64,000 nucleotides of DNA from positions 18,667,235-18,731,234 of the forward strand of contig OX031069.1 in the NCBI GenBank assembly GCA_943736015.1. The letters are read 5' to 3'. The notes below the pieces were generated by a model. That model saw only the letters and a list, made by a program, of their open reading frames with translations, searched no databases and was not told the origin of the DNA. This document shows positions 9,736 to 20,505 of this stretch, piece after piece. The position numbers and the translations under genes are program-made. The stretch is from Tridacna crocea. Its lineage: Eukaryota; Mollusca; Bivalvia; Cardiida; Cardiidae. The first letter of the stretch is position 1. Each line of letters starts with the position of its first letter.

Positions 9736-9823
9736 TAACAGACTGTTAAAGAACACAAGATTGTATGATAAGAGTTTCGGCATTGTTGTTAGCAATAACA
9801 GGAAATCATTCATTAATTGTACT

Positions 9824-10055
9824 TTAACTCTTGACCAAACGACAATATTCTAGTCTAAGCTTGTCCAAATTCAAAGCATTTGCAGATGACGAAATAAATC
9901 TGACTCAATTAAATTTGTTTTGGGAAGGTTAAGAAAACATTGTGGGCAAAGGAGAAAATGCCGGGTACCAGCATTTTCTCCTTTTCCCACAATATTTTTA
10001 AAAGCTTTTCTCCTTCAGGGTCGCTAAAAGTCCGGATTGTGCTGTAAAGGATTAA
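9824..10055 (+). mobile_element. Family A MITE, A1
   Basis: TTAA both ends. Loop GGGTACCAG is two bases shorter than usual. Shares its right TTAA with the next copy. Confidence 0.9.
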
Positions 10056-10279
10056 CCCTTTCCCAAACAACAACATTTTCGACTGGGTCAAATTGAAAGC
10101 ACTTGCAGACGACAAAATAAACATAACTAAAAAATTGAAATTTGCTTCCAGCAGGGTAGAAAACATTGTGGGAAAAGGAGAAAATGCTGGTACCAGCATT
10201 TTCTCCTTTTCCCACAATGTTTTCAAAAGGCTTCTATCTCAGGATCGTAAAAACCAGGGATTGTTTGGTAAAGGGTTAA
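10052..10279 (+). mobile_element. Family A MITE, A2
   Basis: CCCTTTCCC left and GGTAAAGGG right. TTCCAGCAGGG present. Loop is the perfect palindrome GCTGGTACCAGC. Confidence 0.92.
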
Positions 10280-11165
10280 TAAGTGATGTTGTAACCTTTA
10301 AGAGACAGAGAAGTTTTTCACCAAATATTTCACCAGTCCCCCTTTTTCAACAACATTGAGGGGGAGGCTTTTGAAGAGAATCCGAGAAGAAAGAAATACT
10401 GATAATTTTCCTGTATTATAATCTCATGAATCGAGTATGCTGACGAAATAGAAATTCCCTTCTGAGTGCCCCAATTCAATGAAAACTGCCGTCACAAAAA
10501 ACTGATGTCACTAAAACGTGCAGTTTGGTACATAAATGTGCAGTCTGGTGATCGATCGACGCGGCCATTTTGGATGTTGTGACTTGCAGGTGTAGTGATG
10601 TTTACGCGGCATTCAAAAGGGAAACTAGCTTTGCGTGGTTTTCGCTAGGGAACATGATATATATATATGTCCCCGGCATGTCAACCAATCATATCACGAG
10701 AAATTTCTTTGCATTTAATAAACTTTTTCATTTCTTTAGTTTTGAATTTCATAAGATTGAATAAGCATGACTTTTGAACTATTGAATGGAATTCCTTTGG
10801 CATTACACACACTCTTCACTTGCACTCAGATCTGTCTACAGCATAGAAGTACACTGTACCACAAGAAGAAAAGGCAACTGCAACCAGAACTTTCTCCCTT
10901 CTCTGAGATGATGTTTTATCTTTATAACAAGGGAAATAAGAATTTTCTGAGCCATATGTTGTCATCGGGGAATGGTTTCCAAATTCAAAACAATAAGAAA
11001 TCTTCTTGTTTAGTTTTAAAGTTTAATCAGATAATTATATACTCTGGTCTCGGTACACTAAATAGGTCACTGAGCAAGAGGCATCTAAGTTCATATATTT
11101 TTAACAAAAAAATGTCAAAAATAGGAGAAATCCTTTTCATTTGGTGCTCTACTTGACAAACAAGA
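10280..11165. other. Mostly unassigned intron sequence with a family E remnant
   Basis: Around 10515-10560 the pattern GTGCAGTTTGG...GTGCAGTCTGG resembles family E. The longest plus-strand frame here (10767-11156) has no domain, no codon structure and no splice context that I can defend as a gene. Confidence 0.45.
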
Positions 11166-11167
11166 TC

Positions 11168-11303
11168 TGTATTCACCAACCATTCTTGAGACCATTTGGT
11201 TTAGCCAATCAAAATAGTTCAGCCAATCAGAAGTCCTGTTACTTTCACGGTCAGGAAATCTTGAAGAATAAGACCAAAAACGTTCTTAAGAATGGAGACC
11301 CAA
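11168..11303. mobile_element. Family C element, internally deleted
   Basis: Keeps GTATTCACCAACCATTCTTGAG at one end and CGTTCTTAAGAATGGAGACCC at the other. About 50 bp of one arm is missing, and a GTTTAGCCAATC segment is partly doubled. Confidence 0.65.
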
Positions 11304-11376
11304 AACTGACAAATTCATATTGGTTGTTGGGTGCACAGTAAAATGGCTTTATCACTGCAATTACAGGGTTTTCAGT

Positions 11377-11561
11377 TTAACTCTTTATCACACAATCCCG
11401 ACTTTTAACGACCCTGAGAACGAGGCCCACAGACAACATTGGGAAATGCTGGTAGCCAGCATTTTCTCCATTTCCCACAATGTTTTCTACCCTTATGAAG
11501 GACAAATTCTGCCATTTGAGCCATCTTCAGTCCGTAATTTTGTTGTTTGGTGCACAGTTAA
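11377..11561 (-). mobile_element. Family A MITE, A1, shortened stem
   Basis: TTAA both ends. First stem half reduced to ACATTGGGAAATGC while the second is full length. Confidence 0.82.
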
Positions 11562-12000
11562 AGCCTTGTGGTAACATCTACAGGTATTCAATTTGCAATG
11601 ATTTTTTTTGTAAAACTGGTCTGCTACAAGATAAGAAAAAGTAGCCTGAAACAGGAAATATTGTTTATTAATTAATGTAGGCATGACACCTGTAGATCAA
11701 GAGGAGGCTGCACATTGTGCTAATAAAATATGACCTTGGATCGACAGAGCAACCTTCAAGCTGCATTATCTTGCTATATTTTGACTGAAATGTATTCTAT
11801 TTCAAATTTTTGGAGATCAAAGGGCTGGGAAGGCAAAATTACACCCAAATCACCCATTTTCACACAACAAGCACAAAGGTAAAACTTGAAGTCAGTTATT
11901 ATATAAATTAGGGAAAAACTGATACAAAACTTTAATCCTTAGGAGATCGGATACAAATTTAGTTGTTTTGACGGACCAACAAACTTTTATCTTCAATACG
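11562..12000. other. No gene or repeat family recognised
   Basis: AT-rich intron sequence, no features seen. Confidence 0.45.
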
Positions 12001-12241
12001 TATCACTTTACCAAACAACAAAAATTTGGACTAGTCCAAATTGAAAGCATTAATTTTGCAGGCATCAAAATAAATGTGAATCAAAAATTGAAATTTGAAT
12101 TAGAAAGGGTAGAAAACATTGTGGGAAAAGGAGAAAATGCTGGTTACCAGCATTTTCTCCTTTTCCCACAATATTTTCAAAGGCTAAAAATTCTTTCTCA
12201 GGGTAAATGCTAAAAGTCATGATTGTGTGGTAAAGAGTTAA
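12001..12241 (+). mobile_element. Family A MITE, A1
   Basis: Palindrome perfect over about 60 bp. Left TTAA mutated (TATCACTTTACC). The left arm carries the GCATTAATTTTGCAG insertion variant. Confidence 0.87.
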
Positions 12242-12442
12242 AATAAGTTCTTCTGCAGGGTCCTAAAACAAACGGTTAATTCATACAGGGTAAAGGGACA
12301 AATTGCAGACATAGTTGTTCCAATTTATTGAATAATAGGTCCGGTCAACCATAAAATATGGTCTGTAGATTTATATATACTACTCAAACTTTGATAGGGA
12401 TCACATATTTCTGTGTTGGTTTTTAAGTTAAACAGTTTTGAA

Positions 12443-12667
12443 TAAACTCTTTATCATACTGTAAAACTCTAGATTTGTCTAATCTGAAAGCATTTGCTGA
12501 CCAAAAACTAAATGCAATGTGCACTATGTTGTCTGTAATAGGGTAGAAAACATTGTTGAAAAAGGAGAAAATGCTCGTATCCAGCATTTTCTCCTTTTCC
12601 AACAATGTTTTCCAAAGGCTTCTTTCTCAGTGTCTGTAACATTCAGCATTGTGAGGTAAAGGCTTAA
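12443..12667 (+). mobile_element. Family A MITE, diverged A1
   Basis: Stem variant ATTGTTGAAAAAGG paired with CCTTTTCCAACAAT, so the change is mirrored on both halves. Loop CTCGTATCCAG. Right TTAA intact. Confidence 0.83.
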
Positions 12668-12805
12668 AGATCCATTTCCACCAGTCATTTTATTGCTCAG
12701 TGTGGCAATGTAACTTATTAGTAAAATCATAGTTACATGATACATGCCACATACATATTTAGAGTGAATCTTTTAGAGTGATCCTAGCAAATTCTGAGTA
12801 GTATA

Positions 12806-12964
12806 CTAAAACCCTTCAGAAAACAATACAAGCTTGTAACAACCCTAAAATAGGTTTCTGAAACAATATTAAAAAAGGAGAAAATTCTAGAAACCACTAT
12901 TTTCTCCCTTTTCTGCAGTGTTTTATACACTTTCGGATACAAATCCAATTCATTAATCAACATT
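12806..12964 (-). mobile_element. Family A MITE, degenerate, right end lost
   Basis: AAAAAAGGAGAAAATTCTAG and its partner are recognisable. Right arm broken off at the next insertion. Confidence 0.6.
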
Positions 12965-13193
12965 TTAACTCTTTACCAAACGACAAATTTTCGGGCAACC
13001 GCATTCAAAGCATCTGCAGATAACAAATTAAATCTTGTTGATGTGATGATTTCTGGCGTTGATAGGGTAGAAAATATTGTGAGAAAAGGAGAAAATGCTG
13101 GTCACCAGCATTTTCTCCTTTACCCACAATGTTTTCTAAAGACTTCTTTCTCAGGGTCGTTAACAGTCAGAATTGACGGTGGGAAAGAGTTAA
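12965..13193 (+). mobile_element. Family A MITE, A1
   Basis: TTAA both ends, 229 bp. Loop CTGGTCACCAG. Right end GGGAAAGAGTTAA. Confidence 0.88.
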
Positions 13194-13265
13194 TACATGT
13201 ACATGTAGTTGATGATCTGCAAAACCTTCATCCTTGTCTAAGTATTATTATTGTTCAGTAAAGAG

Positions 13266-13421
13266 TTAACTCTTTGCAAAGCAATCATGACTAGATGTAT
13301 TGAAAACGGCAGCTGATGAAAACATTGTTGGAAAAGGAGAAAATGATGGAGATCAGCATAATTTTGTTACTGATATCCAACACTATTTTCTATCCTCTCA
13401 GAGGCTTATCCTTCAATTTAA
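13266..13421 (-). mobile_element. Family A MITE, right arm missing
   Basis: Left TTAACTCTTTGC, mutated stem. Stops at the TTAA where the next copy begins. Just before it, AGTAAAGAG marks the right end of another lost copy. Confidence 0.65.
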
Positions 13422-13646
13422 CTCTTTACCACATGACAAAATTTTAGAGTGGTTCAAATTGAAAGCACTTGCAGAAGACAAAATAAACGTGACTGAGAAA
13501 TTGTAATTTGTTCTGGGAAGAGTAGAAAACACTGTGGGAAAAGGAGAAAATGCTGGTTACCAGCATTTTCTCCTTTTCCCACAATGTTTTCTAAAGGCTT
13601 ATTTTTCAGGGGCGTCAAAAGTGGGGATTGTGTGGTAATGAGTTAA
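13418..13646 (+). mobile_element. Family A MITE, A3-like, 229 bp
   Basis: CTTTACC left but GGTAATGAG right: termini of two subfamilies in one copy. Palindrome intact, with ACACTGTGGG unmatched to ACAATG. Confidence 0.9.
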
Positions 13647-13766
13647 ACCAGTCATTTAGTCTTCTGCAAATATGCAAAACAAGTGTAGAATATAGCTGTA
13701 CGGTAAAGGGATAACAATTGTGACAGCTGAACAATGATGTTGATCCATTTCTGAAATGGCTATTTT

Positions 13767-13810
13767 GACCCTTTACCACACAATCCCAAGTTTTAACAAA
13801 ACTTTTTGAA
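13767..13810 (-). mobile_element. Family A left-end fragment
   Basis: TTGACCCTTTACCACACAATCC followed by unrelated sequence. Confidence 0.6.
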
Positions 13811-13828
13811 TGATTAATTGTAGGGTGC

Positions 13829-14056
13829 TTAACTCTTTACCACACAATCCCGAGTTTTCACAACCCAGTGTGAAAAAAGCCTGTACAAAACTTTGTGGGA
13901 ATTTAAGGAGAAAATGCTGGTAACCAGCATTTTCTCCTTTTCCAACAATGTTTTCTACCTTTCCAAAACCAAATTTCAATTTTTGAGTCACATTTATTTT
14001 CTTGCCTGCATGCAATTTGAAGAAGTCTAAAATTTTGTTGTTTGATAAAGAGTTAC
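13829..14056 (-). mobile_element. Family A MITE, A1
   Basis: TTAA left, TTAC right. First stem half altered to TGGGAATTTAAGGAG, breaking the pairing there. Confidence 0.87.
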
Positions 14057-14149
14057 CGGTTAAAATGCTGTTTTCAACATTATTTCAGTTGTGTGGCTGC
14101 AGCCTGAGTACACCTATACATGCTCTCCTGGAATTTCACTTATTAATAC

Positions 14150-14245
14150 CCGGTACTCTGCACAATATTTTTCAAAGCAACAGTGGCTGCTTTCCCACAT
14201 TACTATCTTTGAAACAATGATCAGTATAGTGATAGAGGAATGAAT
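14150..14245. repeat. Uncharacterised repeat H, copy 1
   Basis: Shares AGTGGCTGCTTTCCCACATT and TATCTTTGAAACAATG with 49430-49530 and more weakly with 42595-42665. Possibly part of a larger retroposon; class unknown. Confidence 0.45.
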
Positions 14246-14764
14246 TTATTATCATCCCTCAGAACATCTTCGCAAGTCAATCATTGGATGCGATCAAAAC
14301 CCATTGCGTCCAATCAAACCATCAGTCTGTAACAAGAAATCTTTCGCAAAACAGAAAACAATAATGGTGGCGCCCGTAAAAAAATGAAAGTTGTCGTGTT
14401 TGTGACGAAAATTTGCCAAAAAAGAGTAGATGATCGGTATTTAATGAATTTTGTATACTGTAGTTCACAATCAATTATGTGAAATATTAGGACGGGTTCC
14501 ACAGCAAAATGATTGCAAATCATCGTATGTCTGTTTGTCTTGTTTTTGATGTGATGAATCCGAAAGCGCAGCCATATTTGATGCATAGCCTAACAAATTT
14601 TATCACGAGCATTTTGACAAGTCAGAAATAACATCAGCAAAAGTTATGCAACTCGTGATTTTCGATACGTGGCGCAGCGGGAGTTTCGATTTTAAAGAGG
14701 TGAGCGGCAAAGAGTACATAATGAACAAAGTGGAGTAAGTATCGTTGGCTTGCAAAGATGTCCT

Positions 14765-14808
14765 CAGATAGAAATTGGCCAAACTGGGGAATTGAACCAG
14801 CAACCCTG
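14765..14808 (-). mobile_element. SINE fragment fused to a MITE
   Basis: In reverse complement reads GGTTCAATTCCCCAGTTTGG (B box) and CCAATTTCT, as in the SINE at 49551. It joins the MITE half that follows within CCTGGTTATCAGC. Confidence 0.55.
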
Positions 14809-14956
14809 GTTATCAGCATTTTCTTCTTTTTCCACAATGATTTCTATCTTTTCTAATACATCCCCATTATCTGATGCATACATGTATTTCATTTGTCATC
14901 TGCAAGTGCCTTGAATTTGAACCTGTCAAAAATTTTGTCGTTTGGTAAAGAATTAA
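14808..14956 (-). mobile_element. Family A MITE, half element
   Basis: Only the second stem half and the outer arm to GGTAAAGAATTAA. The first half is replaced by the SINE fragment. Confidence 0.75.
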
Positions 14957-14965
14957 AGCTTACCC

Positions 14966-15569
14966 TGTTACGAGTCAGGCGTAACTAGAAAGAAGAAGCC
15001 AGCAACAAACGATAACAATTAACAGAATTTATTAACAAAAATATCAAATAAACAGTGACAATATTACAATAGTACAAAACAATACCTTAGACGTTAAATT
15101 CAGAAGACAAACTATTCCAGTCTTAATTCCAATCTGATCCTGATCCAAACTGAATGTAATCCAAGCACACGAAGTAATCCTCACTTTAGTCTAGTCTGAT
15201 CCGAATCCAAACTGAATGTAGTCCAAGCACTAATTATGACACAAACACAAAATAATCCCCACTGTAGTCTGGCAATCATGTATTAACTAGTGAACACTGA
15301 GATGTAAAAAGCTTTTCCTTTTATAATAACAGGGAAACTTCCAGAAAATTCATGTTAAAATCAGTTGCATAATTCTTAGTAATCAGATTGTATAAAGGCC
15401 TGGAAACTTCCAGCACAATATTCTACAAGAGAGAGTTCAGTTCTAAAAATAGCAACAGGGGAAAACCATTCAAAAATAGATACACACATGAACAAAGCTA
15501 GGAATAACTGGGTATGTACATAACAACCCATATATAATTTCACATTACAAACTCCTGAGTGAGCACACA
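14966..15569 (-). mobile_element. Probable solo LTR
   Basis: On the minus strand the roughly 600-bp segment shows a TATA box (TATAAAAGG near 15325-15317), an AATAAA at 15033-15028, and ends ...ACTCGTAACA at 14966. The other end reads TGTGTGCTCACTCAGG. A 59-bp internal tandem duplication (TCCAAACTGAATGTARTCCA) lies at about 15131-15235. No gag-pol sequence is next to it and no clear 5-bp target duplication is visible, so the call rests on signal order only. Confidence 0.4.
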
Positions 15570-15571
15570 AC

Positions 15572-15809
15572 TTAACCCATTAACAGACAACAATTTAGTT
15601 TTAGACTAGTCCAAATAAATGAAAGCATTAAATTCTGCAGACGACAAAATAATTGTGACTGAAAAATAGAAGTTTCTGGGAAAGGTAGAAAACATTGTGG
15701 GAAAAAGAGAAAATGCTGGTTACCAGCATTTTCTCCTTTTCCCATAATGTTTTCAAAAGGCCTCTTTCTCAAGGTCGATAAAAGTCCGGATTGTGTGGTA
15801 AAGAGTTAA
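15572..15809 (+). mobile_element. Family A MITE
   Basis: CCCATTAACAGAC left, GGTAAAGAGTTAA right. Left arm has a short insertion (ACAATTTAGTTTTAGAC). Palindrome intact. Confidence 0.87.
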
Positions 15810-15917
15810 CCCCTATCCAGCTAAATAAATGACATGAAACTTTCAAGCTGCTAGTAAAACCCAAATTTTGCTGTTTCCAAAGTTTGGTCTTTTTAGAGAA
15901 TATGCCCTTTTTAGACA

Positions 15918-15975
15918 GTGTAGATCAATCAGATCAGACTGCACATTTCGTGCAGTCTGATTTTGATGTACACCG
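15918..15975. repeat. Family E repeat
   Basis: AGTGTAGATCAATCAGATCAG then CAGACTGCACATTTCGTGCAG and GATTTTGATGTACAC. The clearest full copy. Confidence 0.65.
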
Positions 15976-16010
15976 TTTGTAATAGATCAGTGTCAGTCAT
16001 GCTTAGAAGC

Positions 16011-16238
16011 TTAACTCATTACCAAATGACAAAATTTTAGGTTTGTCCAAATCGAAAGCATTTGCAGATGACAAAATAAAAGTGACTAAAAATCTGAAAT
16101 TTGTTTTGCAAAGGGTTGAAAGTATTGTGGAAAAAGGAGAAAATGCTGGTTACCAGCATTTTCTCCTTTTCCCCCAATGTTTTCTGAAGGCTTCTTTCTC
16201 AGGGTCGTCAAAAGTCGAGATTGTGTGCTCTTGGGTTA
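16011..16238 (+). mobile_element. Family A MITE, A3
   Basis: TTAA both ends. Left CATTACC; right end mutated to CTCTTGGGTTAA. Palindrome nearly intact. Confidence 0.88.
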
Positions 16239-16344
16239 AGGATTAATAGATGATACTTCACATCAAGGATAGGTGTATCCAAACTTTCACATCACAAATT
16301 GTTACAACTTAATCACAAAGTTCAGGACTGCCCCTAAGCATGAC

Positions 16345-16405
16345 ATTTCTAGTTTAAATGGTAATTAATGTCATTTCTAGTTTAAATGGTAATTAATGTC
16401 ATTTT
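16345..16405 (+). repeat. Tandem repeat, two units
   Basis: GTCATTTCTAGTTTAAATGG with TAATTAAT repeats twice in succession, period about 32 bp. Confidence 0.75.
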
Positions 16406-16544
16406 CAATAGTATTTCACATCATGTCAATGACAGTCAGTGCAACTGACCATAATACTCTTTACAAGTATATCATGAACAAACATACTGTTTTCTATGAG
16501 TTCTTATGTACGTAGATCGTCTTATGATGATTCCTGGAACCATA

Positions 16545-16712
16545 TTCTCGAATCATTCTCAAGAACATTTTTAGCCTTATTCTGCATAAATTTCTAAATT
16601 TGAAAGTAACACAATGTTTGATTGGCTAATGCATTTGGTTTCGCCAATCAAAAATTTTGTCACATTCAAATTTAGAATATTCTTGGGAATGTTCTTGAAA
16701 GTGGTGTATTAA
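16545..16712. mobile_element. Family C fold-back element, diverged
   Basis: CATTCTCAAGAACATTTTTAG faces TTCTTGGGAATGTTCTTGA; the inner arms TTGATTGGC and GCCAATCAA flank the loop. Confidence 0.68.
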
Positions 16713-16784
16713 ATGAGTCATTTCTTTTTCTGAATAGGTTTCTCTGATAGAATGAATTGCTGTCCAACATGCCTTCCTTATACC

Positions 16785-17346
16785 TTAAAGGTAGGTATTT
16801 AGAATTTTCACATTACACCAAATTAAAAAAATATATAATTCATGTCACTGAAATTGGTATGAAAAAAACAATACAAATCATCAGTAATTAAGAATCATAA
16901 AATTACAAAAAAAAAAAAGTTTTGGGGTGGTATTCCCTTAAAAGGCTACGTAGCCTCTTAAGCTATTTTTAGATTTCCCGCCAAAATCAAAAAAGCATTG
17001 TGGGAATGTTAAGTGACTTACACGTGATTAATGACTATTAAATTCCATAACATAACAAACATGTAATTATTTTCCATAATGTCTAGAACTTCGGATGCTA
17101 TGTTTGAAGCTTCATCTGTATGTCCGGTATCTAAATGAGCAAGTTGCTCATGTAAAAATAGTCGACCGTGTTTACCATCAGTGTCGACCTAAGCTGTTAC
17201 AGTAAATCTCAAATTTATCTAGTTGTCGGATGGTTTTCGACATCTGGGTTTTAATGAATGAAAATTATAAGGCTAAGGGAGTATAAGGGTGATTTTTTTG
17301 TATTTTTGTAAAATTTTCGTCCCAAAATCTGAAGGGCCACCTTTAA
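16785..17346 (+). mobile_element. Family D TTAA element, full length
   Basis: TTAA-AGGTAGGTATTTAGAAT at the left and GGGCCACCT-TTAA at the right, with short termini AGGTGG/CCACCT. No ORF. Contains TTCCCTTAAAAGGCTACGTA, the unoccupied site that is filled by a MITE in the copy at 51179. Confidence 0.85.
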
Positions 17347-17628
17347 TATTAGGTGTTCACTCTCAGACTAATTACTGGTAGAAAATCTGTCTGGATTCAA
17401 CCAAGAGTGCTTTGTTAATTTTGGTTTGAAATCTGGAATATAAACTGATGTTGTGGTTGTTGTTGTTATTTGTTGTTGTTATAGATATTAACACCAGGCT
17501 ACAGGTGGCACAGAAACATGAGAGAATTACATATTTTAGGAGAAATCCATTAAGCCTGATTCAAAGCAACACCCACAGCAACACTTACCCATCCATCAAG
17601 GAGTGTCTGTGGTTAAAAACCTTTTCAC

Positions 17629-17864
17629 TTAACTCTTTACCCCAATTAATTTAGGCATATCTATGATATTTCTAATTGACCTTTAAATAACAGCAAGGAT
17701 GAAGCCATTTCTTATGTGTATATGACACTTTTTGATACCATAGAAAACATTGTGGCAAGAGGTGAAATTGCTTGTCACGAGCAATTTCACCTTTTGCCAC
17801 AATGTTTTCCAAAGGCTCCTACAAGCCATGCGTAGAAATGAGTATCTATGGAGTAAAGGGTTAA
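17629..17864 (+). mobile_element. Family B MITE
   Basis: TTAA both ends. Slightly diverged left end (CTCTTTACCCCAATTAATTT). Core GGTGAAATTGCTTGTCACGA with its partner. Confidence 0.9.
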
Positions 17865-17969
17865 CACTCAGAACCCAAATAGACCCAACAATTAGTTTCA
17901 GCCAAGATATTAGATCAATATAATTGCAATCTCCTTATTCCTCTTGTCCCTATCTCGGCATTGTGGACA

Positions 17970-18035
17970 CTGTTGGCATAAAATCAGACTACATATTTCG
18001 TATAGTCTGATCTTGATCTTCAATGGCTGCAAAAT
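17970..18035. repeat. Family E repeat
   Basis: ATCAGACTACATATTTCGTATAG...GTCTGATCTTGATCTTC. A G-to-A change in the left arm is matched by C-to-T in the right arm, keeping the hairpin. Confidence 0.6.
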
Positions 18036-18526
18036 CATCGATATTTGTGAAAACTTCATAAAGGTTACTTCATCATCTCCGATTTGAAATGGATCGACCC
18101 ACTTTATCATATTTTCAGTCAGTCAATGAGGAAAACAGAGATATTGCTTGCAGTGAGCAATGCAATGGTTTTTGCCATCTGCAATGCTGTTTTTCTGCCT
18201 TGGCTTTCATATCCAATTTTCATAGGTGTGCTGTAGAAAATTCTTTCCTGCTGTTACAAACCAAGCTTTCACTCTTTCAGAGTCCTTTTATACGAGAAGA
18301 AACTTTTGCAGACAAGACTTTTATGTTCACTCTAATTAAGTCTATACATTTCAAGTCTTTAGGATTTAAAAAAATCTTTCTAATTTTCAGTGGATTGTAC
18401 AAATATTTTTGGTGATCAAAGAAAAAAATTCATGAAAAAAATGGATGTTAAAAAGATATCAAATAATAATTATGAAGTGAGGGGTAATTCTTTGATAAAC
18501 TGTTGATTCCACACACCTACATCTTC

Positions 18527-18756
18527 TTTATCCCTTTGCCAGACTATCCCTTGCTTCTGCCCTGAGAGAGAAACTTTGAAAACAATGTGAGAAAAGGAGA
18601 AAATGCTGGTGACCAGCATTTTCTCCTTTTCCTACTCTGTTTTCTATCCTTCCAAAGATAAACCCTTACAATTTGGAGCCATGTCCTGTTTTGCCATCTG
18701 TAGAATAATCTAAAGATGGCAGTATCTCAGACTTTATTGTTAGGTAAAAAGTTCTA
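18527..18756 (-). mobile_element. Family A MITE, decayed ends
   Basis: Loop CTGGTGACCAG and stem good. Termini reduced to TTATCCCTTTGCC and GGTAAAAAGTTC. Confidence 0.75.
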
Positions 18757-18815
18757 TCATTAGATTCCAGTCTGGTTTTCTACTTGATATACATCCAAAA
18801 CATCAGATGCATTGC

Positions 18816-19043
18816 TTAACTCATTACCACACGAGAAATTTTAGACTGGTCCAAATTGAAAGCATTTGCAGACGACAAAATAAAAGTGACTGAAAATTTG
18901 AAATTTGTTTAGTGAAGGGTAGAAAACATTGTGGGAAAAGGAGAAAATGCTGGTTACCAGCATTTTCTCCTTTTCCCACAATGTTTTCTAAAGGCTTCTT
19001 TCTCAGGGGCATCAAAAATAGGGATTGTGTGGTAATGGGTTAA
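18816..19043 (+). mobile_element. Family A MITE, A3
   Basis: TTAACTCATTACC and GGTAATGGGTTAA. Intact palindrome. Right TTAA shared. Confidence 0.92.
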
Positions 19044-19270
19044 CTCTTTACCAAACAGCAAAATTTCCAACTGGTCTAAATTGAAAGCATTTGCGGACAA
19101 CAAATTTCAAGGTGGTTCGAGTGAGAAAATTTGCCCTTGGTAATTAGTAGAAAAAAATTGTGGGCAAAGGATAGGATGATGATGACTAACATGATCAGCG
19201 TTTTTCCTTTTCCCCCAGTTTCTTTCAAAAGCTTTCTTTGTCAGGGTTGTTAAAAGTCTGAATTGTCAGA
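19040..19270 (+). mobile_element. Family A MITE, degenerate, right end lost
   Basis: Left end and arm clear; stem interrupted by ATAGGATGATGATGACTAAC. Ends within GTCTGAATTG. A further left-arm scrap (ACTTGTCCAAACGGC) fills 19271-19307. Confidence 0.68.
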
Positions 19271-19307
19271 CTTGTCCAAACGGCAAGAATCAAATGCAGA
19301 CAATACT

Positions 19308-19536
19308 TTAACCCATTACCACACAATCCTGACTTTTGACGACCCTGAGAAAAAAGCCTTTCAAAAACATAGTGGGAAAAGGAGAAAATGCTGGTAACCA
19401 GCATTTTCTCCTATTCCTACAATGTTTTCTACCCTTCACAAAACAAATTTCAAGTGTTCAGTCACTTTTATTTTGTCATGTGCAAACTCTTTCGATTTGG
19501 ACAAACCTAAAGTTTTGTCGTTTGGTATTGAGTTAA
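19308..19536 (-). mobile_element. Family A MITE, A3, 229 bp
   Basis: TTAA both ends; right one shared. Right terminus GGTATTGAG. Confidence 0.92.
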
Positions 19537-19771
19537 CTCTTTACCAAACGACAAAATTTCATTACTGTTCTAAATTGAAAGCACTTGCAGATGCAATTCA
19601 GAATTCGAAATTTGTTTCCAGCAGAGTAGAAAACACTGCAGGAAAAGGAGAAAATGCTGTTTTCTCCCCTTCACAAAACAGATTTCAAATTTTCAGTCAC
19701 TTTTATTTTGTCGTCTGCAAATGCTTTCAATTTGGACAAGGCAAACATTTTGCCGTTCGGTAATGAGTTGA
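19533..19771. mobile_element. Family A derivative made of two left arms
   Basis: The left half is a normal left arm up to GGAGAAAATGCTG. The right half, from TTTTCTCCCCTTCACAAAAC to GTAATGAG, is the reverse complement of an A3 left arm. No right-arm sequence is present and the whole element folds on itself. Confidence 0.82.
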
Positions 19772-20026
19772 TGAAAGTAAAAGAAAGCAAAACCAAACAG
19801 CTATGGGGAATTTCCTGGTTTCGTCAATCTAGAATTTCACCACGCTGGGAAATGGAAACAACACTAATAAATCATGTGATGAAATGGCAGACAAGGTCAT
19901 TACTCAACGCTATTTTAAAGCCCCGACACTTGGTCAGCTGATGACCATGCCAGTCTTTAAGACGTAGTTACGGAGATTCCATGGTTACAGACATCACATG
20001 TAATTTGCCCATTTATAGAACTGACT

Positions 20027-20111
20027 ACTTAACTCTTTTGTTAAAAATCAGGTTGTGTCCCAATACCACACAAACTGATTTTTAACAACCCAGAAAAGGA
20101 AGCCTTTAATT
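20027..20111 (-). mobile_element. Family A arm fragment
   Basis: TTAACTCTTTTG, then CACACAAACTGATTTTTAAC and AGCCTTT; no core. Confidence 0.5.
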
Positions 20112-20345
20112 CTAACTCTTTACCAAGCGACAAAATTTTAGACTTGTCGAAATTAAAAGCATTTGCAGAGGACAAAATAAGCGTGACTCAAAAATTGAGA
20201 CATGGCTTTTGAAGAGAAAAAAAAACATTGTGTGAAATGGAGAAAATGCTAGTTATCAGCATTTTCTCCTTTTCCCACAATGTTTTCAAAAGGCTTCTTC
20301 CTCTGAGTCGTAAAAACTGTGAGGGATTGTTTGGTAAAGGGTTAA
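20112..20345 (+). mobile_element. Family A MITE, A2 right arm
   Basis: CTAA left, TTAA right (shared). Right arm TCGTAAAAACTGTGAGGGATTG. Confidence 0.87.
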
Positions 20346-20505
20346 CAGTTTATGGGAAAAGGAGAAAATGCTGGTTAAACCAGCATTTTCTCCTTTTCCC
20401 ACAATGTTCACTTACCTTTCAAAAATAAATTTCAATTTCTGAATTTTATTTTTTTATCTATAAATGCTTTCAATTTGGACAAGTCTAAAATTTTGTCGTG
20501 TTTAA
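20342..20505 (-). mobile_element. Family A MITE with outer arm deleted
   Basis: From TTAACAGTTTA the sequence jumps straight to GGGAAAAGGAGAAAATG. Core and the other arm are complete; loop GGTTAAACC. Confidence 0.78.

Noticed and set aside
10767..11156. 129-codon plus-strand open frame
   Set aside because: No domain, signal or splice context; opposite strand to the host gene; AT-rich composition. Length is within chance for this sequence.
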